Source: Conus ventricosus (lineage: Eukaryota > Mollusca > Gastropoda > Neogastropoda > Conidae). From it: DNA of 64,000 bases. The stretch lies in assembly GCA_018398815.1 (NCBI GenBank), contig CM031595.1:47455921-47519920 (forward strand), written 5' to 3'. Shown one piece after another: positions 1 through 11,999 of this stretch. Under the pieces are notes generated by a model. The model saw only the letters and a program-made list of their open reading frames with translations, was not told the DNA's origin and searched no databases. Positions within the stretch are counted from its first letter, which is position 1. Each line of letters opens with the position of its first letter. A program made the position numbers and the translations under genes.

Positions 1-133
1 CACACACACATACACATATTGACTCAACAGCGCATGCGCGCAAGATCACACACACGCACAAACACCGGATCTATCACCTCCTAGTTTATACCTTGGTGGC
101 TAGGAGGGAGACGGAGGGGGGTGGGGGGGAGCG

Positions 134-136
<3 letters not shown>

Positions 137-164
<28 letters not shown>
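137..164. repeat. Poly-T/poly-G homopolymer tract
   Basis: Ten T followed directly by eighteen G. Poly-G or poly-C runs of this length recur through the window (2195-2238, 3234-3249, around 29018-29037, 35597-35618, 37791-37807, 50891-50910, 51473-51493, 52064-52082). Their exact lengths are unreliable in most assemblies. Confidence 0.95.
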
Positions 165-303
165 AGATTTGGCTCTGTCACTGAAACTGGCTCTCTTCGG
201 ATAATCCAGGAAGCCTTACATCCCACGCAACCGCTCTCCTCCGTCTGACTGGTTTTACTCTGCCCTCATAATTATTTCAACACGTGAAGAGATCGGATTC
301 TGG

Positions 304-418
304 TCACACACACACACACACACACACATTCGCACACACACACACACACACACACACGCATGCATCTAACACATGCACGCGCCTCCGACACACGTGGGCG
401 TGTGTGTGTGTGTGCGTG

Positions 419-472
<54 letters not shown>

Positions 473-490
473 TGCGTGCGTGCGTGCGTG
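304..490. repeat. CA microsatellite followed by complementary GT microsatellite
   Basis: A (CA)n tract at about 304-358 is followed after about 40 bases by a (GT)n/(GTGC)n tract at about 397-490. The arms are mutually complementary and could pair as a long hairpin. Open frames across it encode only His-Thr or Cys-Val runs and are not genes. Confidence 0.95.
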
Positions 491-1223
491 ATACCATATT
501 TGGTGCCCTTTGAAATCATCGATTTGATGTCTTACTTGACTCACACAGAAACAGAGACGGACGTAACAGCATTTGCAAAATCCCGCCTTTGGGGTTCACT
601 CTTGATTAACCCCGGAGAGAAGAAGGGCGGCGCTGGGAGATAGATTTCCGAATGTTCCCCCACCCGTTCCCTCTTTCTTGCCATATCATTATTTGTGCCT
701 TTGCTTCATGTGTATCGGTCCGCATGCCCAAACTGGCTCAGTCTCTGTCATGTGTGCGAATTAGGATCAGAATGCCGGTAGTTGGTAACATCAAAACCGC
801 CTTAACTCTCAACCAAAACCGGCTGCTTCACTGTCAAAACCGACAAGTCGTAGCATGTTAGGACATTTGGTCAACTGTAAAACCACACCGAGATTGTACA
901 GTCGCGTTTTAAGCCTCGTCACGTGCCATGATGTCTTTCTCTGTCAACATCTTTTTCCTGATCACATCAGTCTCCTTATTCATTCAAGCATTGGTTTTTA
1001 TTCTGTACCAGGTGAAAAATCTTATATGATTAATTCCAACACTATGTTCAGGATCAGTATTACATCTTTGGGCAGCTAGTCCTCACGGCCTGGTAATGGG
1101 TCTTTGTATATAATGTTTTAGAATTGGCCTGAGTGACATAGCTAAAAACAAATTGCTTAGTCGTATAAGGCTTATGTTGTATGATGCTGGTTTCTGTTGA
1201 AATACACATTTGAAAGAAGCCCG
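491..1223. other. Unrecognised non-repetitive sequence
   Basis: Nothing identifiable. Open frames here are under 80 codons and show no family motif on either strand. Confidence 0.6.
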
Positions 1224-1345
1224 TACAGCTTAGAGAGGACGATAGTCAAATGGTTTGAGCGCTCGTCAGCGGAGCCGATGTGTCATCAGTATGAAACATT
1301 CGTGGGGTCGGATTTCTCAGGGAAAGTTAGGTGGCGGAGGGAGAG
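1224..1345 (+). mobile_element. Candidate tRNA-like SINE head
   Basis: The stretch has an A-box-like TGGTTTGAGCGCTCG and, about 50 bases later, a weak B-box-like GGGGTCGGATTTCTC, as expected of a decayed RNA polymerase III promoter in a tRNA-derived SINE. A T-run follows near 1446. The B-box is imperfect (GGTTCGAATCC expected) and the 3' end is not defined, so this is a suggestion. A chance resemblance is possible. Confidence 0.35.
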
Positions 1346-3300
1346 GGGTGCACACCGTTTTTGATCACGCCGCACCCCAGACATGGTGAACCTCTTCTAT
1401 ACGCTTGCCGTCCCACGGCCAATAGGCTATGGAAACTTCAGCCTTTTTTTTTTTTTAAACCACACAGTTTAAAGCAGTGACCGTTTCACTGCACGCCTAT
1501 TTCGGAACGAAACACCTGTTTCGCGACTCCTGTGTGATGTCTGAAGTCGTGAACATCTGAGGCACTGTCCGCACGTGAAGTACGTGCATGTGGGTTTGTC
1601 GTATCACGTGATCATCCCGCATCCTATCAGTAAGCGCTTGTCCAGTTTGTCGCATCACATGATCATCCGGCATCCAATCAGGACGCGCTTTTCTCTTTGA
1701 CTCTCCTCCGTCTCTGTGTGAGCCCATTGTCAGTCCTGCGTTGCCGACGAAGGTGTGTCTGCGCCATGTTGTAGTGCGTTGAGAAGAGCACGAAGCGGGT
1801 GAGTTTCATTCGAGGACCGACGTACGGTTCCAGGGTTTGTGTAGGACAGATGGTTTATAATCCGCACATTGTATTTGATAATGTTGTGTTTTCCTTGACA
1901 ATATTTTTGAGGGGTGGGGAGTTCTACGTGCAATTAAAGAGCGCCGATAATAATGCGCCCAATTTCGCACTTGGTCCCGTCGAGAAGCAGGGACAGGTTG
2001 GTCGCAGAAAATGATTGAGGATTAGGCATGTTACTACAGTGTTTTTACTCAGCACCCTTAAATTTCAACCAGTCAGACAGTCAATGCAAGGGGTATGCTT
2101 TCACGACGAAGCCCAACTGCCAGCTGGTCTCCGTTCAATGTTCTTTATGCTGTCCCATGCTGCTCCTCCCTGCCTTCAACCCTCCACATACTCGCCCCCC
2201 CCCCCCCCCCCCTCTACTCGCCCCCCCCCCCCCCCCCCTACTCGCCCCTTCCCCTTTCTTTCCACACGGGCTCATTAAGGTCCGTACAGTTTTGACGATA
2301 GGTGGGTAAAGGAATGGAAACGCAATAACCTAAAGAAATTCTTTTAGTAACGGTAAGTCTTTGGAATAAATTGACCTAACATTAAACATGCTTAAAATAC
2401 TAATCTTTTCAAAAGCTATCTATGGTATATTATTGAAGACTATTTGACTATGATAAATAAAGACTTGAGCGAGTTAAAGACCTGACCGTACAAAGACCAG
2501 ATAACACATAGAAGGGACATGTAAAGCCAGTTCTAGCTATAATTGCAAAAGCAATTGTCCCTATGAACCTGAACCTGAACCAGGAGACTGGGAATTTCTG
2601 TAAGCCCATCTCGTCTGCGCATCGGTGGGGGATGGGGGTAGGGGGCGGTTAAGGGATTGCACCGTCGTAGAGTGTGGAAACTGGCACTGATTTTGAAGTA
2701 CCCTGGCTAATTTCAGCCTGTTCGGCACCGAAAGTCGGCGATGTTCACAGAAAGGATGTTCGCTCATTTGAACCTTGTATCTGTGTAGCGGGGGCGAGCA
2801 GAAATTGAGTACGTCCAACCTCCGGTCGGTCACACCCGCCGTGTGATCCTCCCCCTTCCCACCCCACCAAGCCCACTTTTAAGAGCGGTTTTTCAAGCCG
2901 TAATTTTTCAGTGTAAGTTAGACTAACCGTTTTGTTTTTCAGTATTTCAGTTTTCTGTCGACTATTAACGGGAAATAGCGACTCAAATGGCGATATCCAC
3001 ATTCATTCTAATTAAGAGGTGATCTATTGACGGAAAGCTCAACGGAAGTCAAAAAGCTGCTTTCTGTCCGTTGATTATCTCTTTACGCGTATAATTGATA
3101 TAGCCAATTCTTTTTCTCCTACAGCGTGAAAATGTGGATATTGTCTGTTTTAACATAACTAAAACTAGTATATTATTTACACTTTACGATCTGAATTTTC
3201 ATGCACACCAGTCTCCTTGCCTCCTTCCCCCGTCCCCCCCCCCCCCCCCACCCCCCACCACTTCAACAACCCACACCCCATTCCCGTTTCAACGTTAGGC
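1346..3300. other. Unrecognised sequence with poly-C tracts
   Basis: No gene, RNA or transposon signature seen. It contains interrupted poly-C runs at 2195-2238 and 3234-3249. A short (TGAACC)n-like stretch near 2565-2582 could be the tail of an old retroelement, but nothing upstream supports that. Confidence 0.5.
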
Positions 3301-3910
3301 AACATACTCATTTGTATCCCTTATTCCGGGGCAAGTGCTGTCTTCATGACGTACTTTCATCATGTACATATTTTTTTATGGAACTACAAAGAAGGAATCG
3401 ATATTTTTTTCTGGAAATTTGATGCAGGTTTAAGTCGAAGTGCAAGCTGAAAGCTTTACAGTTGAAAAGGACTCGCAGTAATTTCAGGGCTATTGCCAGC
3501 GATAAAAGTAAAAACTTAACATACCATCATCACATACCTCATTGACTGATTTAAGTGGGGGACATTCCTGAACCGAAGGCAAGTTTGCAAACTAAATTAT
3601 CAGAAATGAAATGAAGTTTAGTGGGTTTGTGATACTACATTACGTCGACATGTATACATGGCACTAGCCTTTACACATGCTTGACATAATGTGCTGCTTG
3701 AATCGAAAGATTGTTCAATGGGGAAAATGTCTCGACTCTGTTCGACTGGTTTGGCTTTAGTGGATCTGATGAAAATGAAATGACAAAGGAAGTACTCGTT
3801 TTTGCATCCACAGGGAACAGCAGTCGACGAACGAGGAACTCGGAGACAGGTCACGTGCACCCAGAATGCAGCTATTTACAAGGGAAGTATTTTTCTCTTC
3901 CAGGTAGCTT

Positions 3911-3912
3911 TC

Positions 3913-3950
<38 letters not shown>

Positions 3951-3951
3951 C
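3911..3951. repeat. CT microsatellite
   Basis: Interrupted (CT)n tract inside the duplicated block. The homologous site near 10555 lacks the expansion, so it arose or was lost after duplication. Confidence 0.9.
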
Positions 3952-4504
3952 TGTCCCACCCTGTTTACTTTTTTGTTAATTGGATTTTCCTTTTGTCAAA
4001 TGTACTAATGCATTGACAGTTGTAATTGTTCATATATATGCTTTGCTTTTGTTTCCTACCACGTACATCTTTTTGTTCTTGCCCAGAGAGCTGAATACGA
4101 AAAAGGTACTTATGCTTAATCCATTACCGTCTTAAAATAAAATTCGTTCTTCAGTCCGTTCTCTGACTCCTTCCCTCCCTTTACTTTTTCGCTTCTGCCT
4201 CCTCTTCCGTGTGCACTCGCAGTGTTCCTCACCTGTCAAGTTTGTTCCGTCATGGGGTGTGCTGCCTTCTTGTACCGAGTTGAGTGTTTCGTTCGTTTTC
4301 AGTTATTTTCCTTCATAGCGCTTAGTATCTTTTTCCCATTTCAGGATCTGTTGTATTTTTCCTTCACAGATTTTCAATTCCCGATTCAGCTTCAGTGCTT
4401 TGTTTTAAATAGTCTTCCCTTCCTGCGTTGAGTGTCTTCTGCTTTCTCATGGCTTAAAGCCGTCTCTTTCCTGGGGTTCACAGTCGTGAGTTCATAAAAA
4501 ACCC

Positions 4505-4805
4505 ATGGTTACCCTGGTTCCTCATGTCAGTCTTTTGGGGAATCTGGAACAGAACAGGAGGTACCGGAGGGAGTACTTCAGGAAAGGTATCAAAGAGCGA
4601 CTCGGTGATGCATTAAGTGGAAGAACTCGGGGATCTGGAACATGGACGCATGTTTACAAATCCTTTCGGGCTGAGCTGCATATTCACAGGGAACTTCTTT
4701 GATCCTGTTCCAGAAATATTTCCTTGTGCGCACCTGGCACCTCCTGATTAGAGAGCCCCTTTCCCCCCAAATCTCTGACATGGTAATCGGTGTAAACATG
4801 TAGAC
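4505..4805. repeat. Dispersed module M, copy 1
   Basis: A module of about 250 bp containing AGGAGGTACCGGAGGGAGTA, a GATCTGGAACATGGACGCAT stretch and a CTTGTGCGCACCTGG stretch. Further copies lie at 10980-11275, 13370-13625 and 19440-19690. Each is followed by the T-rich degenerate array, so module and array move or amplify together. Confidence 0.75.
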
Positions 4806-4829
4806 CGTCATCTAATTTAATGTCGTTTC

Positions 4830-5470
4830 TAACATTGAAGGTCGTCCTTTCATAAGATTGTTTCCCCCATTCAAAGTTTGACTTTTTTCTGGGTGATTAC
4901 TCATCTTTCATAAGGTTCAGTACCCTTGTTTCATAGTATTTGGTGTGTCCTTTTCCTACGATTTAGTGTCCTTTTTTATAGGGCTTAATGTCCGTTTTTC
5001 GTAAAATTCCGTGTCCTTTCCTTCCACACGGTTTATCTAGTCCTAATTCCATAAGATCTAATGGTATGGTTTCGTAAGTATGGTGTCCACTTGTTTTATG
5101 GGATCTACAACCTCAAGGTTTAATGTTCTCATTTCACAGGATTTTGCGTCCTCCCTTCATATAGGTTTCATTTGTGCAGAGGTTATTGCGGTCTTTTGTA
5201 GGGTCGAGTGTCATCCTCTTTTGATAAGGTGTGATTTCCTTCTTTCGTAGGATTTAGTTTTTTGACCAAAATGTTCAATGACCCCCTTTTGTTTACAGGG
5301 TCTATTGTCACTTTTTCATACAGTGTAGGTTTTTTCTTTACAGGTATAGTGTCCCATTTGCAAGGATTTAATCCCCTTTCCTTTTCCAGATTTGGTGTCC
5401 TCCCTTCTAATCGTCTAGGGTTCTCATTCCAGATTATTTCATTTCACTGTAAGCCGCAATGTGATGGTAC
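4830..5470. repeat. T-rich degenerate minisatellite, block 1
   Basis: Diverged tandem units of about 22-35 bases built on a core like TTTCATAGGGTTTAGTGTCC. Repeated GTTTAGTGTCC, TTTAATGTTC and TTCATAGG words are visible, but units vary in length and sequence. Homologous blocks lie at 11300-11890, 13060-14520 and 19130-20560. Confidence 0.7.
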
Positions 5471-5529
5471 CCAGCAAAAATAAACGTGTTTACATCGATT
5501 TCTTCAAAATGGAATAACGTATTGAATTT

Positions 5530-5760
5530 AATAAAATCTGTTCTTGCTTTGCAGTTCCAGTGTCAGTGGTCGTAGAACCGTTTTCGAATCTACACATAAC
5601 AATATACTTAAGGTCATTCCTATGTAAATGTTAGCCAGGGGAGACGCCGGAAAAATGGCAACCCATGGAAGACACCGGACCAGTGGAGACGGTGGGAACA
5701 GCTTGACGGTCCAGAGGAAGACCCTTCCAGAAACAAGGTGATGGCACAAAATGATGGATA
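5530..5760. repeat. Module m (ACATAACAATATACT / GGGGAGACGCC), copy 1
   Basis: Starts with a CTGTTCTTGCTTTGCAGTTC-like stretch, passes ACACATAACAATATACT, and ends in GGAGACG minisatellite sequence (5636-5745). Homologous copies are at 7065-7280, 9285-9510 and 12000-12190. It marks a repeated unit rather than a gene. Confidence 0.75.
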
Positions 5761-6410
5761 TAGATCCGATAGTATTTGTAACATATGATATGAAAATTGT
5801 GCCACAGGAACTGAACGAAAACTCGGGTGCCGGAATACCGTTTTCAGCATGACTGGATGAAGTTGATTGTATATTTGTGGAGTCGTAGGCTGAATGTTCA
5901 ATGTTTGGTTTTGAAAAGCTGAGAACGGGGACATAAGCAGTAAATAATCTGTTAAGCGCAGTAGACGTCCGTTATCAAATCAACCTGATTACAAAGGATT
6001 TCAAAGTTTAAGGGATTTAATCTCCGATTCTGTTACTTGCCACATAATATCCACTTCACCTTTGATAAAGATCAGACACATTGAGGACCAGAAGTTAGAC
6101 ATTTTTGAGAATGCACAGTATTTACTTCCTCCACTCCTCACGATTGTTTTTATCGGGAATAGGATAACGGTTCAATGGAGAGACAAGGAACAGGATGACA
6201 GCCTGGGGGATGCCGCGGGCACAGAACGACGGTCCAGAGGAGACCACAGGAACGGGAAGACAGACGAGGGAACAGGATGACAACCTAGAGGGGAGACGCT
6301 GCCCAGAGTGACGGCCAGAAGACGGCACGAGCAAGCTGACAATCCATAGGCGATGCCGGTAAGAAGAGAGCCCATGGACGGTAGCCCAAGGGATATCAGT
6401 TCAGTTCAGT
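5760..6410. repeat. Tandem duplicate X, copy 1
   Basis: The interval aligns with 7960-8610 (shared words include CTGAACGAAAAC, GATTGTATATTTGTGGAGTC and the 3' GGAGACG-type sequence). With the next interval it forms a tandem duplication offset by about 2.2 kb. Short frames in both copies are not conserved in length, so I do not call a gene. Confidence 0.7.
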
Positions 6411-6680
6411 GGTTATTTTAACGTCTTATCATCGATGACAGACGAAATCAAAAGACAATGGATCCCTGAGTGTCAGACCTCCTCCCTTTGGTCATTTTCT
6501 CTCGCCTCTGTCCTTCGTGTATTAGAATCTGGACACTCCACTAAGAATACTTTTAAAAAAAAATCCAACAGTCTGCCCAAGTCTGACTGGGCAAGAACAT
6601 GTGCGATGTCCGTAATACCTGTCATATGAAATATGGTCGGTGCTTTCAGGATATGCAGTATTCATACCTTTTAATTTGTA

Positions 6681-6908
6681 TCACCCTGTTAAAATGGGGC
6701 AGTCTAATAGTATATGATGGACAGTAATTTTTCCTTTACATATACACCTACCATCGGGAGATAATTTTGTGTTCCATGTGTTTAACCTAAGTTTGATTAT
6801 CTGTGCTACGTATATTGGGCAGGAAGGCGATTCATGGGACTTGGTGAAATGTCTCTTATGAAAACCGTTTTCCAACAAATTAAGTATATCACGTAAAGAT
6901 GGTGTCAA
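6681..6908 (-). pseudogene. Decayed LINE 3'-end ORF fragment (C-terminal Cys/His motif)
   Basis: The - strand encodes 75 residues in which a C-x-C-x(7)-H-H-x(4)-C arrangement is followed by a hydrophobic tail, the pattern found at the extreme C-terminus of several non-LTR retrotransposon polyproteins after the RT/RNase H region. Both ends are lost. A diverged sister copy is at 8827-9042. The clade cannot be fixed from so little sequence. Confidence 0.5.
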
Positions 6909-7064
6909 AGGACATTTAGAAAGAGATTGAACATCTCCAAAGCTCCCAGTTCAGCCAGAGTTTCTGCTATTTGGTTCCACTTTAAGCTGCAATGTGATGG
7001 TACCCAGCAAAAATCGATGTCTATACATTGATTTCTTAAACAGTGAATAATGTACTCGATTTGA

Positions 7065-7280
7065 AATAAATGTTATAGCTTGGCAGTTCCTCTGTTGCAA
7101 TAGTTGTGTAACTGATTTTCGAATTTACGTATAACAATATATTAAAGATGGCCATTGTGTTAAGAATGTTGGCCCAGGGGAGACGCCAGAAAAATGACCA
7201 ACTCAATGGGAACACCGGACCAGGGGAGACGGTGGGAACAGCTTGACGGTCTAAAGGAAGAGCCTACCAGAACAAGGTTG
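7065..7280. repeat. Module m, copy 2
   Basis: Homologue of 5530-5760, ending in the GGAGACGCCAG-type minisatellite at 7175-7275. Downstream sequence to about 7745 matches 12190-12575, including GATCATTTGCTTTT and GACCCTGG...ACCCGGGTTAG stretches, so the repeat unit continues past this module. Confidence 0.7.
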
Positions 7281-7959
7281 CGCACAAGACTTTCACAAAG
7301 CTGCAGGCGAGAAACATTGATAAATGACAAGTTAAAAAGTGGGATGACCCTTTTTGTTCCGAACAATTTGCAATGCAAAGATGAACCATGGTTTTTGACC
7401 GTTTCGTCAAAGATGTTCCAGACCATTGGAAATACTAGTAGACGGATTTTCATGAGGGATGCACAGTGCAAAGGTAAAAGATTAGGGGTAGTATTGGAGA
7501 GCGATAGGTGAGGAAGCCAGGATTGTATTTTGTATGTGCCATATTCTAAATTAAAAAACTTTGTTCCATTATCAAGTGCCTTCACTGAAAAAAAGTAGCT
7601 ACAAGATAGCACCTTTTTGCCAATAACTTTTGCAAATCAAATTGAACTTTCCAGTGATCATTTGCTTTTGTTTTTTAAAAAGACCCTGGTTGACCCGGGT
7701 TAGTAAATAGTGAACATTACACAGTGTATGGATAAAATTTCACTAGGAAGTTCTGTTAGTTCACCGACGTGAGAAATGTTGGAAACATTTCGGCATCGAT
7801 TTCATAAATCGGAGTGGCAGTAAATGTGGCTGCAGTTTTACTTAAGTCGCCTTGCCGACCTAAAAGGATTAGAATTTCAAGTATTGTATGCATTGGTATG
7901 AAATGAACATAAATGAGTAGAGAAAGATATGAAGATTGAATTCAGTTTGGTCTGATGGC

Positions 7960-8610
7960 TGTAGACCTGATAGTATTTGTAATACATAATACGAACATTG
8001 TGCCAAAAGAATACTTCCGACAGAAACTGAACGAAAACCCGGGTGCCAGAATACCGTTTTCAACACGACTGGATTGCGTTGATTGTATATTTGTGGAGTC
8101 GTACGCTGAATCTTCAGTGTCCGATTTTGAAAAGCTGAAAACGGACATACGAGTAAATCCCCATCTATTAAGTGAAATAAACGTCATTATTAAAGGTAAC
8201 TGATGAAAACGATTAAGGGATTTGACCTCTGATTCAGTTACCACTTACAATTCACTTCACCTTTGAAACGGATAAGAAACATACTGTCCGAGAGGACCAG
8301 AAGTTTGACATTTTAAGTATGCACAGTATTTACTACTTCCACTCGCCGTTGTGTTCTTGAATCGGGAATAGGATATCGACCCAGAGCAGAAACGAGGAAC
8401 AGGATGAAAGCCTGGGGGATGCAGCGGGCACAGAACGACGGTCCAGCGGAGACCACAGGAACGGAAAGACGCAAGAGAACTGGGTGACAGCCAAGAGGGG
8501 AGACGCTGCACAGAGGACAGCCAGAAAGAGACGGCGCAACCTTCCAATTCGCAGGCGATATCGGTGAGAAGAGGCGCCCATAGACAGTAGCCAGGGGACA
8601 TCAGTTCAGT
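7960..8610. repeat. Tandem duplicate X, copy 2
   Basis: Second copy of 5760-6410, offset by about 2.2 kb. It holds an 82-codon + strand frame at 7955-8203 that is interrupted in copy 1, and its 3' part is GGAGACG-type minisatellite (8385-8600). Confidence 0.7.
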
Positions 8611-8826
8611 GGTTATTTTTACGTCTGTTCATCATCGATTTCTTAAGACAAAATTAAAAGGCAACGGATCACCGAGAATTTTCTCTCACCTGTCATTCAT
8701 ATGTTAGAATCGAGACACGCCACTAAGAATACTTCTGGAAGTACTTTAAAAAGTATCACAACAGTCTGCCCAACTAACTGGACAAGATCGTGTGCGATGC
8801 CCGTAATGCATGTATTCATACCTTTT

Positions 8827-9042
8827 TCATTTGTATCGCCCTGTAAAAATGGGACAGTCTAGTAGTATATAATGGACAGTAATTTTCCCCTCGCATGTAC
8901 ACCTAACATCAGGACATAGTTTTGTGTACCATGTGTTTAACCAAAGTTTATTATCTTTGCTACATAATAAGGAAGGCAATTCATGTGACTCGGTGAAGGT
9001 TCTGTTATGAAAACCTGTTTTCCCACAAATGAAGTATATCAC
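8827..9042 (-). pseudogene. Decayed LINE 3'-end ORF fragment, second copy
   Basis: Diverged copy of the 6681-6908 fragment with the same C-x-C-x(7)-H-x(5)-C arrangement. It differs by substitutions and a short in-frame loss near residues 28-31. It belongs to the same 2.2-kb duplication. Confidence 0.5.
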
Positions 9043-9194
9043 GTATAGATGATATTAAAGGACGTTCTGAAATAGGATGAACATTTCCCAACACTTCCTG
9101 TTTAGCCAGATTATGCCAGATTATCGGTTTCAATCCGCCTTAAGCCGCAGTGTGATACCCAGCAAAACTCGATGCCTGTACATTGAATAACGTA

Positions 9195-9282
9195 TGCGCG
9201 TGTGTGTTGTTGGCTATGCGCTTAGAGCCCCAATTCTTAGAGAATAGGCTCTATATACATGGACATTATTATCATTATTAAA
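9195..9282 (+). mobile_element. SINE 3' tail fragment
   Basis: The sequence GCGCTTAGAGCCCC, then AATAGGCTCTATATACATGG, then an ATTATTATCATTATTA tail is the layout of 3' ends in many marine invertebrate SINEs (GGCGCTATATAA plus short repeat). No tRNA-like head is visible upstream, so this is a truncated copy. It resembles the tail of the SINE at 21001-21358. Confidence 0.55.
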
Positions 9283-9284
9283 TC

Positions 9285-9510
9285 TGTTCTAGCTTTGCAG
9301 TTCCTCTGTTGCAATGATTGTAGAACTGACTTCGAATGTACGCATAACAGAATATTAAAGGTGGCCATTGATGTGTTAAGAATGTTGACCAAGGGGAGAC
9401 GCCGGAAAAAAATGACAACCCAAGGAAAACACTGGACCAGGGGTAGACAGTGGGAACAGCTTGACGGTCCAGAGGAAGACCCTTCGGGAAACAAGGTGAC
9501 AGCATAAAAG
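9285..9510. repeat. Module m, copy 3
   Basis: Homologue of 5530-5760 with its GGAGACGCCGG minisatellite at 9390-9500. Downstream homology (CACAAAGCCGCAGGTGAGAA) runs to about 9660, where it is cut off by a CA microsatellite. Confidence 0.7.
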
Positions 9511-9665
9511 ACCGTTTCACAAAGCCGCAGGTGAGAAACGTTGACAAATGACATGAAGTTAGGAACAAGTAATACAAAGATTTACCATTGTTTGACATCT
9601 CTCGTCCATCAAAGATGGACACATTTGCGTGCTGGACGGCTCAGGGGGAAGGTAGAAGATTGGGG

Positions 9666-9756
9666 TAACACGCGCACACAAAATCTGTCTTATGCACAGG
9701 CGCGCGCGCATGCGCGCACGCACACACGCACGCACACGCACACGCACACACACACG

Positions 9757-9801
<45 letters not shown>

Positions 9802-9802
9802 G
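9666..9802. repeat. CA/CG-rich microsatellite
   Basis: CGCACA-type repeats followed by a pure (CA)n tract of about 40 bases. Open frames across it are His-Thr or Cys-Val low complexity. Confidence 0.95.
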
Positions 9803-10979
9803 CTGCTGGCAGAGATCGATATTGTCATTGTGCCAGCCTGATTACTGCATGAATTTGCTATTTGATTCGACTTGTGTGAACGGTCAGAATGTACACATAT
9901 TACAGCATTGTGGTTTTCTGCATCAAACTCAAAATTGACGTCTTGTTTGGCCAGTGCTTATGTTTACTTTGATTTTTGCCAATGATCGGTTTGTAATTGG
10001 CCTATGTATCATGACATACTTTCATCATGTACATGTTTTTTTAATGGAACTACAAAAAACTAATCAATATTTTTCTGGAAACTTGAAACGGGTTTAAGTC
10101 GAAGTGCAGGCTGGAGGAAGCTTTACTGTTGAAAAGAACTTGCTGTAATTTCAGGGCTATTGCAAGCGATAAAGATAAAAATTTGACGTACTTACCATCA
10201 TCACATGCCTCGTTGACTGATTTAAGTGGGACATTCCTGCACCGAAGGCAAGTTTGCAAACGAAATTAAATGAAATGTTTTGTGGATTTGTGATACTACA
10301 TTACGACGGCATGTATACGGGATAACATAAACCTTTACATGTCATCGTGTGTCGCTTGAATTGAAAGATTGTTTAATGGGAAAAATGTCTTGACTCTTCA
10401 ACTGGTTTAGCTTTAGTGGATCTGATGAAAATCAAATGACAAAGGAAGTACTCGTGTTTGCATCCACAAGGAAGAGCAACATCAACGAACGAGGAAAGCG
10501 GAGACAGGTCACGTGCACCCGGAAATGCAGCTGTTTACAAGAAGAATTTTTCTCTTCCTCCTCTCGCTCCCTCCACCTTTCTTTCTTATGCTTAATCCAT
10601 ACCGTCTTAAAATAAAATTAGTTCTTCAGTCCGTTCTGTCTCCGACTCCTTCCCTCCCTTTTCTTTTTCGCTTCTTCCTCCTCTTCCGTGTGTACTTCAC
10701 AATGTTCATCACTGTTAGTTTTTTTTTGTTCCGTCATGGGGTGTGCTGCCTTCTTGTATTAAGTGTTTTGTTCATTTTCACGTATCTTCCTTTATAGCGC
10801 TTAGTATCTTTTCCCCATTTCAGGATCTGTTGTATTTTTCCTTAATAGATTTTCAATTCCCGATTCAGCTTCAGTGCCTTCTGTTTTAAGGTAGTCTTCC
10901 CTTCCTACGTTGAGTGTCTTCTGCTTTTCTAGGGCTCAACACATTTCTTGGAGGTCAGTCTTGATTTCATAACAAAAAC

Positions 10980-11275
10980 ATGGTTACCCTGGTTCCTCAT
11001 GTCGGTCTTTTGGGGAAAAAGAACAGGAGGTACCGGAGGGAGTACTTCAGGAAAGGTATCAAAGAGCGACTCGGTGATGCAGTAAGTGGAAGAACTCGGG
11101 GATCTGGAACATGGACGCATCTTCACAAATCCTTTCGGGTTGAGTTGCTGATTCGCAGGGACAATCTTTGAACCTGTTCCAGAAATATTTCCTTGTGCGC
11201 ACCTGGCATCCTGATTAAAGAGCCCTTTCTCCTTCAGGTCTCTGACATGGTAATCGGTGTAAACATGTACTCATC
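10980..11275. repeat. Dispersed module M, copy 2
   Basis: Closest relative of the 4505-4805 copy. Both keep a 63-65 codon + strand frame, but the copies at 13370 and 19440 have shifted frames, so coding conservation is not supported. Confidence 0.75.
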
Positions 11276-11299
11276 TAATTTAATGTCGTTTAAGGGTTA

Positions 11300-11890
11300 A
11301 GGTCGTCCTTTCATAAGATTGTTTCTTGCATTGATAGTTTTTTTTTGGAGTGATTGCTATCATCTTTCATAGGGTTCAGTACCCTTGTTTCATAGTATTT
11401 GATGTCCTTTTCCTACAATTTAGTGTCCTTTTTATTGGGCGTAGTGTCCGTTTTTTCGTAAGATTCAGTGTCCTTTCCTTTCACACGGTTTATATAGTCC
11501 TAATTCCATGTCTAATGGTATGGTTTCGTAAGTATGGTGTCCACTTGTTTTATGGGATCTACAACCTCATAATATGGTTTAATGTTCTCCTTTCACAGGA
11601 TTTTGCGTTTTCCCTTCATGTAGGTATTGTTTTCCTTTGTGCAGAGGTTATTGCCCCCTTGTGGGGTCGAGTGTCCTTATCCTTTTGATAAGATTTAATT
11701 TCCTTTCGTAGGGTTTAGGTTTCTGCCCAAAAGGTTCAATGACCCCTTTTGTACTGGGTCTGTTGTCACCTTTTCATACAGTTTAGTCTTTCACAGGTAT
11801 AGTGTCCCATTTGCAAGGATTTAATCCCGTTTCCTTTTACAGATTTGGTGTCCTCCTAATCGTCTAGGGTTCTCATTCCAGATTATTTCA
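11300..11890. repeat. T-rich degenerate minisatellite, block 2
   Basis: Homologue of block 1 (4830-5470), with the same order of variant units. It was duplicated as a block rather than assembled independently. Confidence 0.7.
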
Positions 11891-11999
11891 TGCCACTGTA
11901 AGCCGCAATGTCATAGTACCCAGCCCGCAATGTGGTAGTACCCAGCAAAAATAAATGCCTTTACATTGATTTTTTTCAACAGATATTAACGTATTTAAT

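Larger units (their letters stand above)
3340..5530. repeat. Segment of an old large duplication (copy 1)
   Basis: The region matches 10010-11990 in order and orientation. Shared landmarks include the ACTTTCATCATGTACAT start, a stretch ending near 3910 before the CT run, the module around 4505-4805, and the T-rich repeat array that follows. The copies differ by many substitutions and small indels, so the duplication is old. No coding function is evident. The 65-codon frame at 4505-4702 is shared with copy 2 but lost in two other copies of that module. Confidence 0.8.
10010..11990. repeat. Segment of an old large duplication (copy 2)
   Basis: Homologous to 3340-5530 over nearly its whole length. 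It ends in CCGCAATGT...GTACCCAGCAAAAATAAA, also present near 5452-5480. A local duplication of the CCGCAATGT...GTACCCAGC stretch is seen at 11902-11945. Confidence 0.8.
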
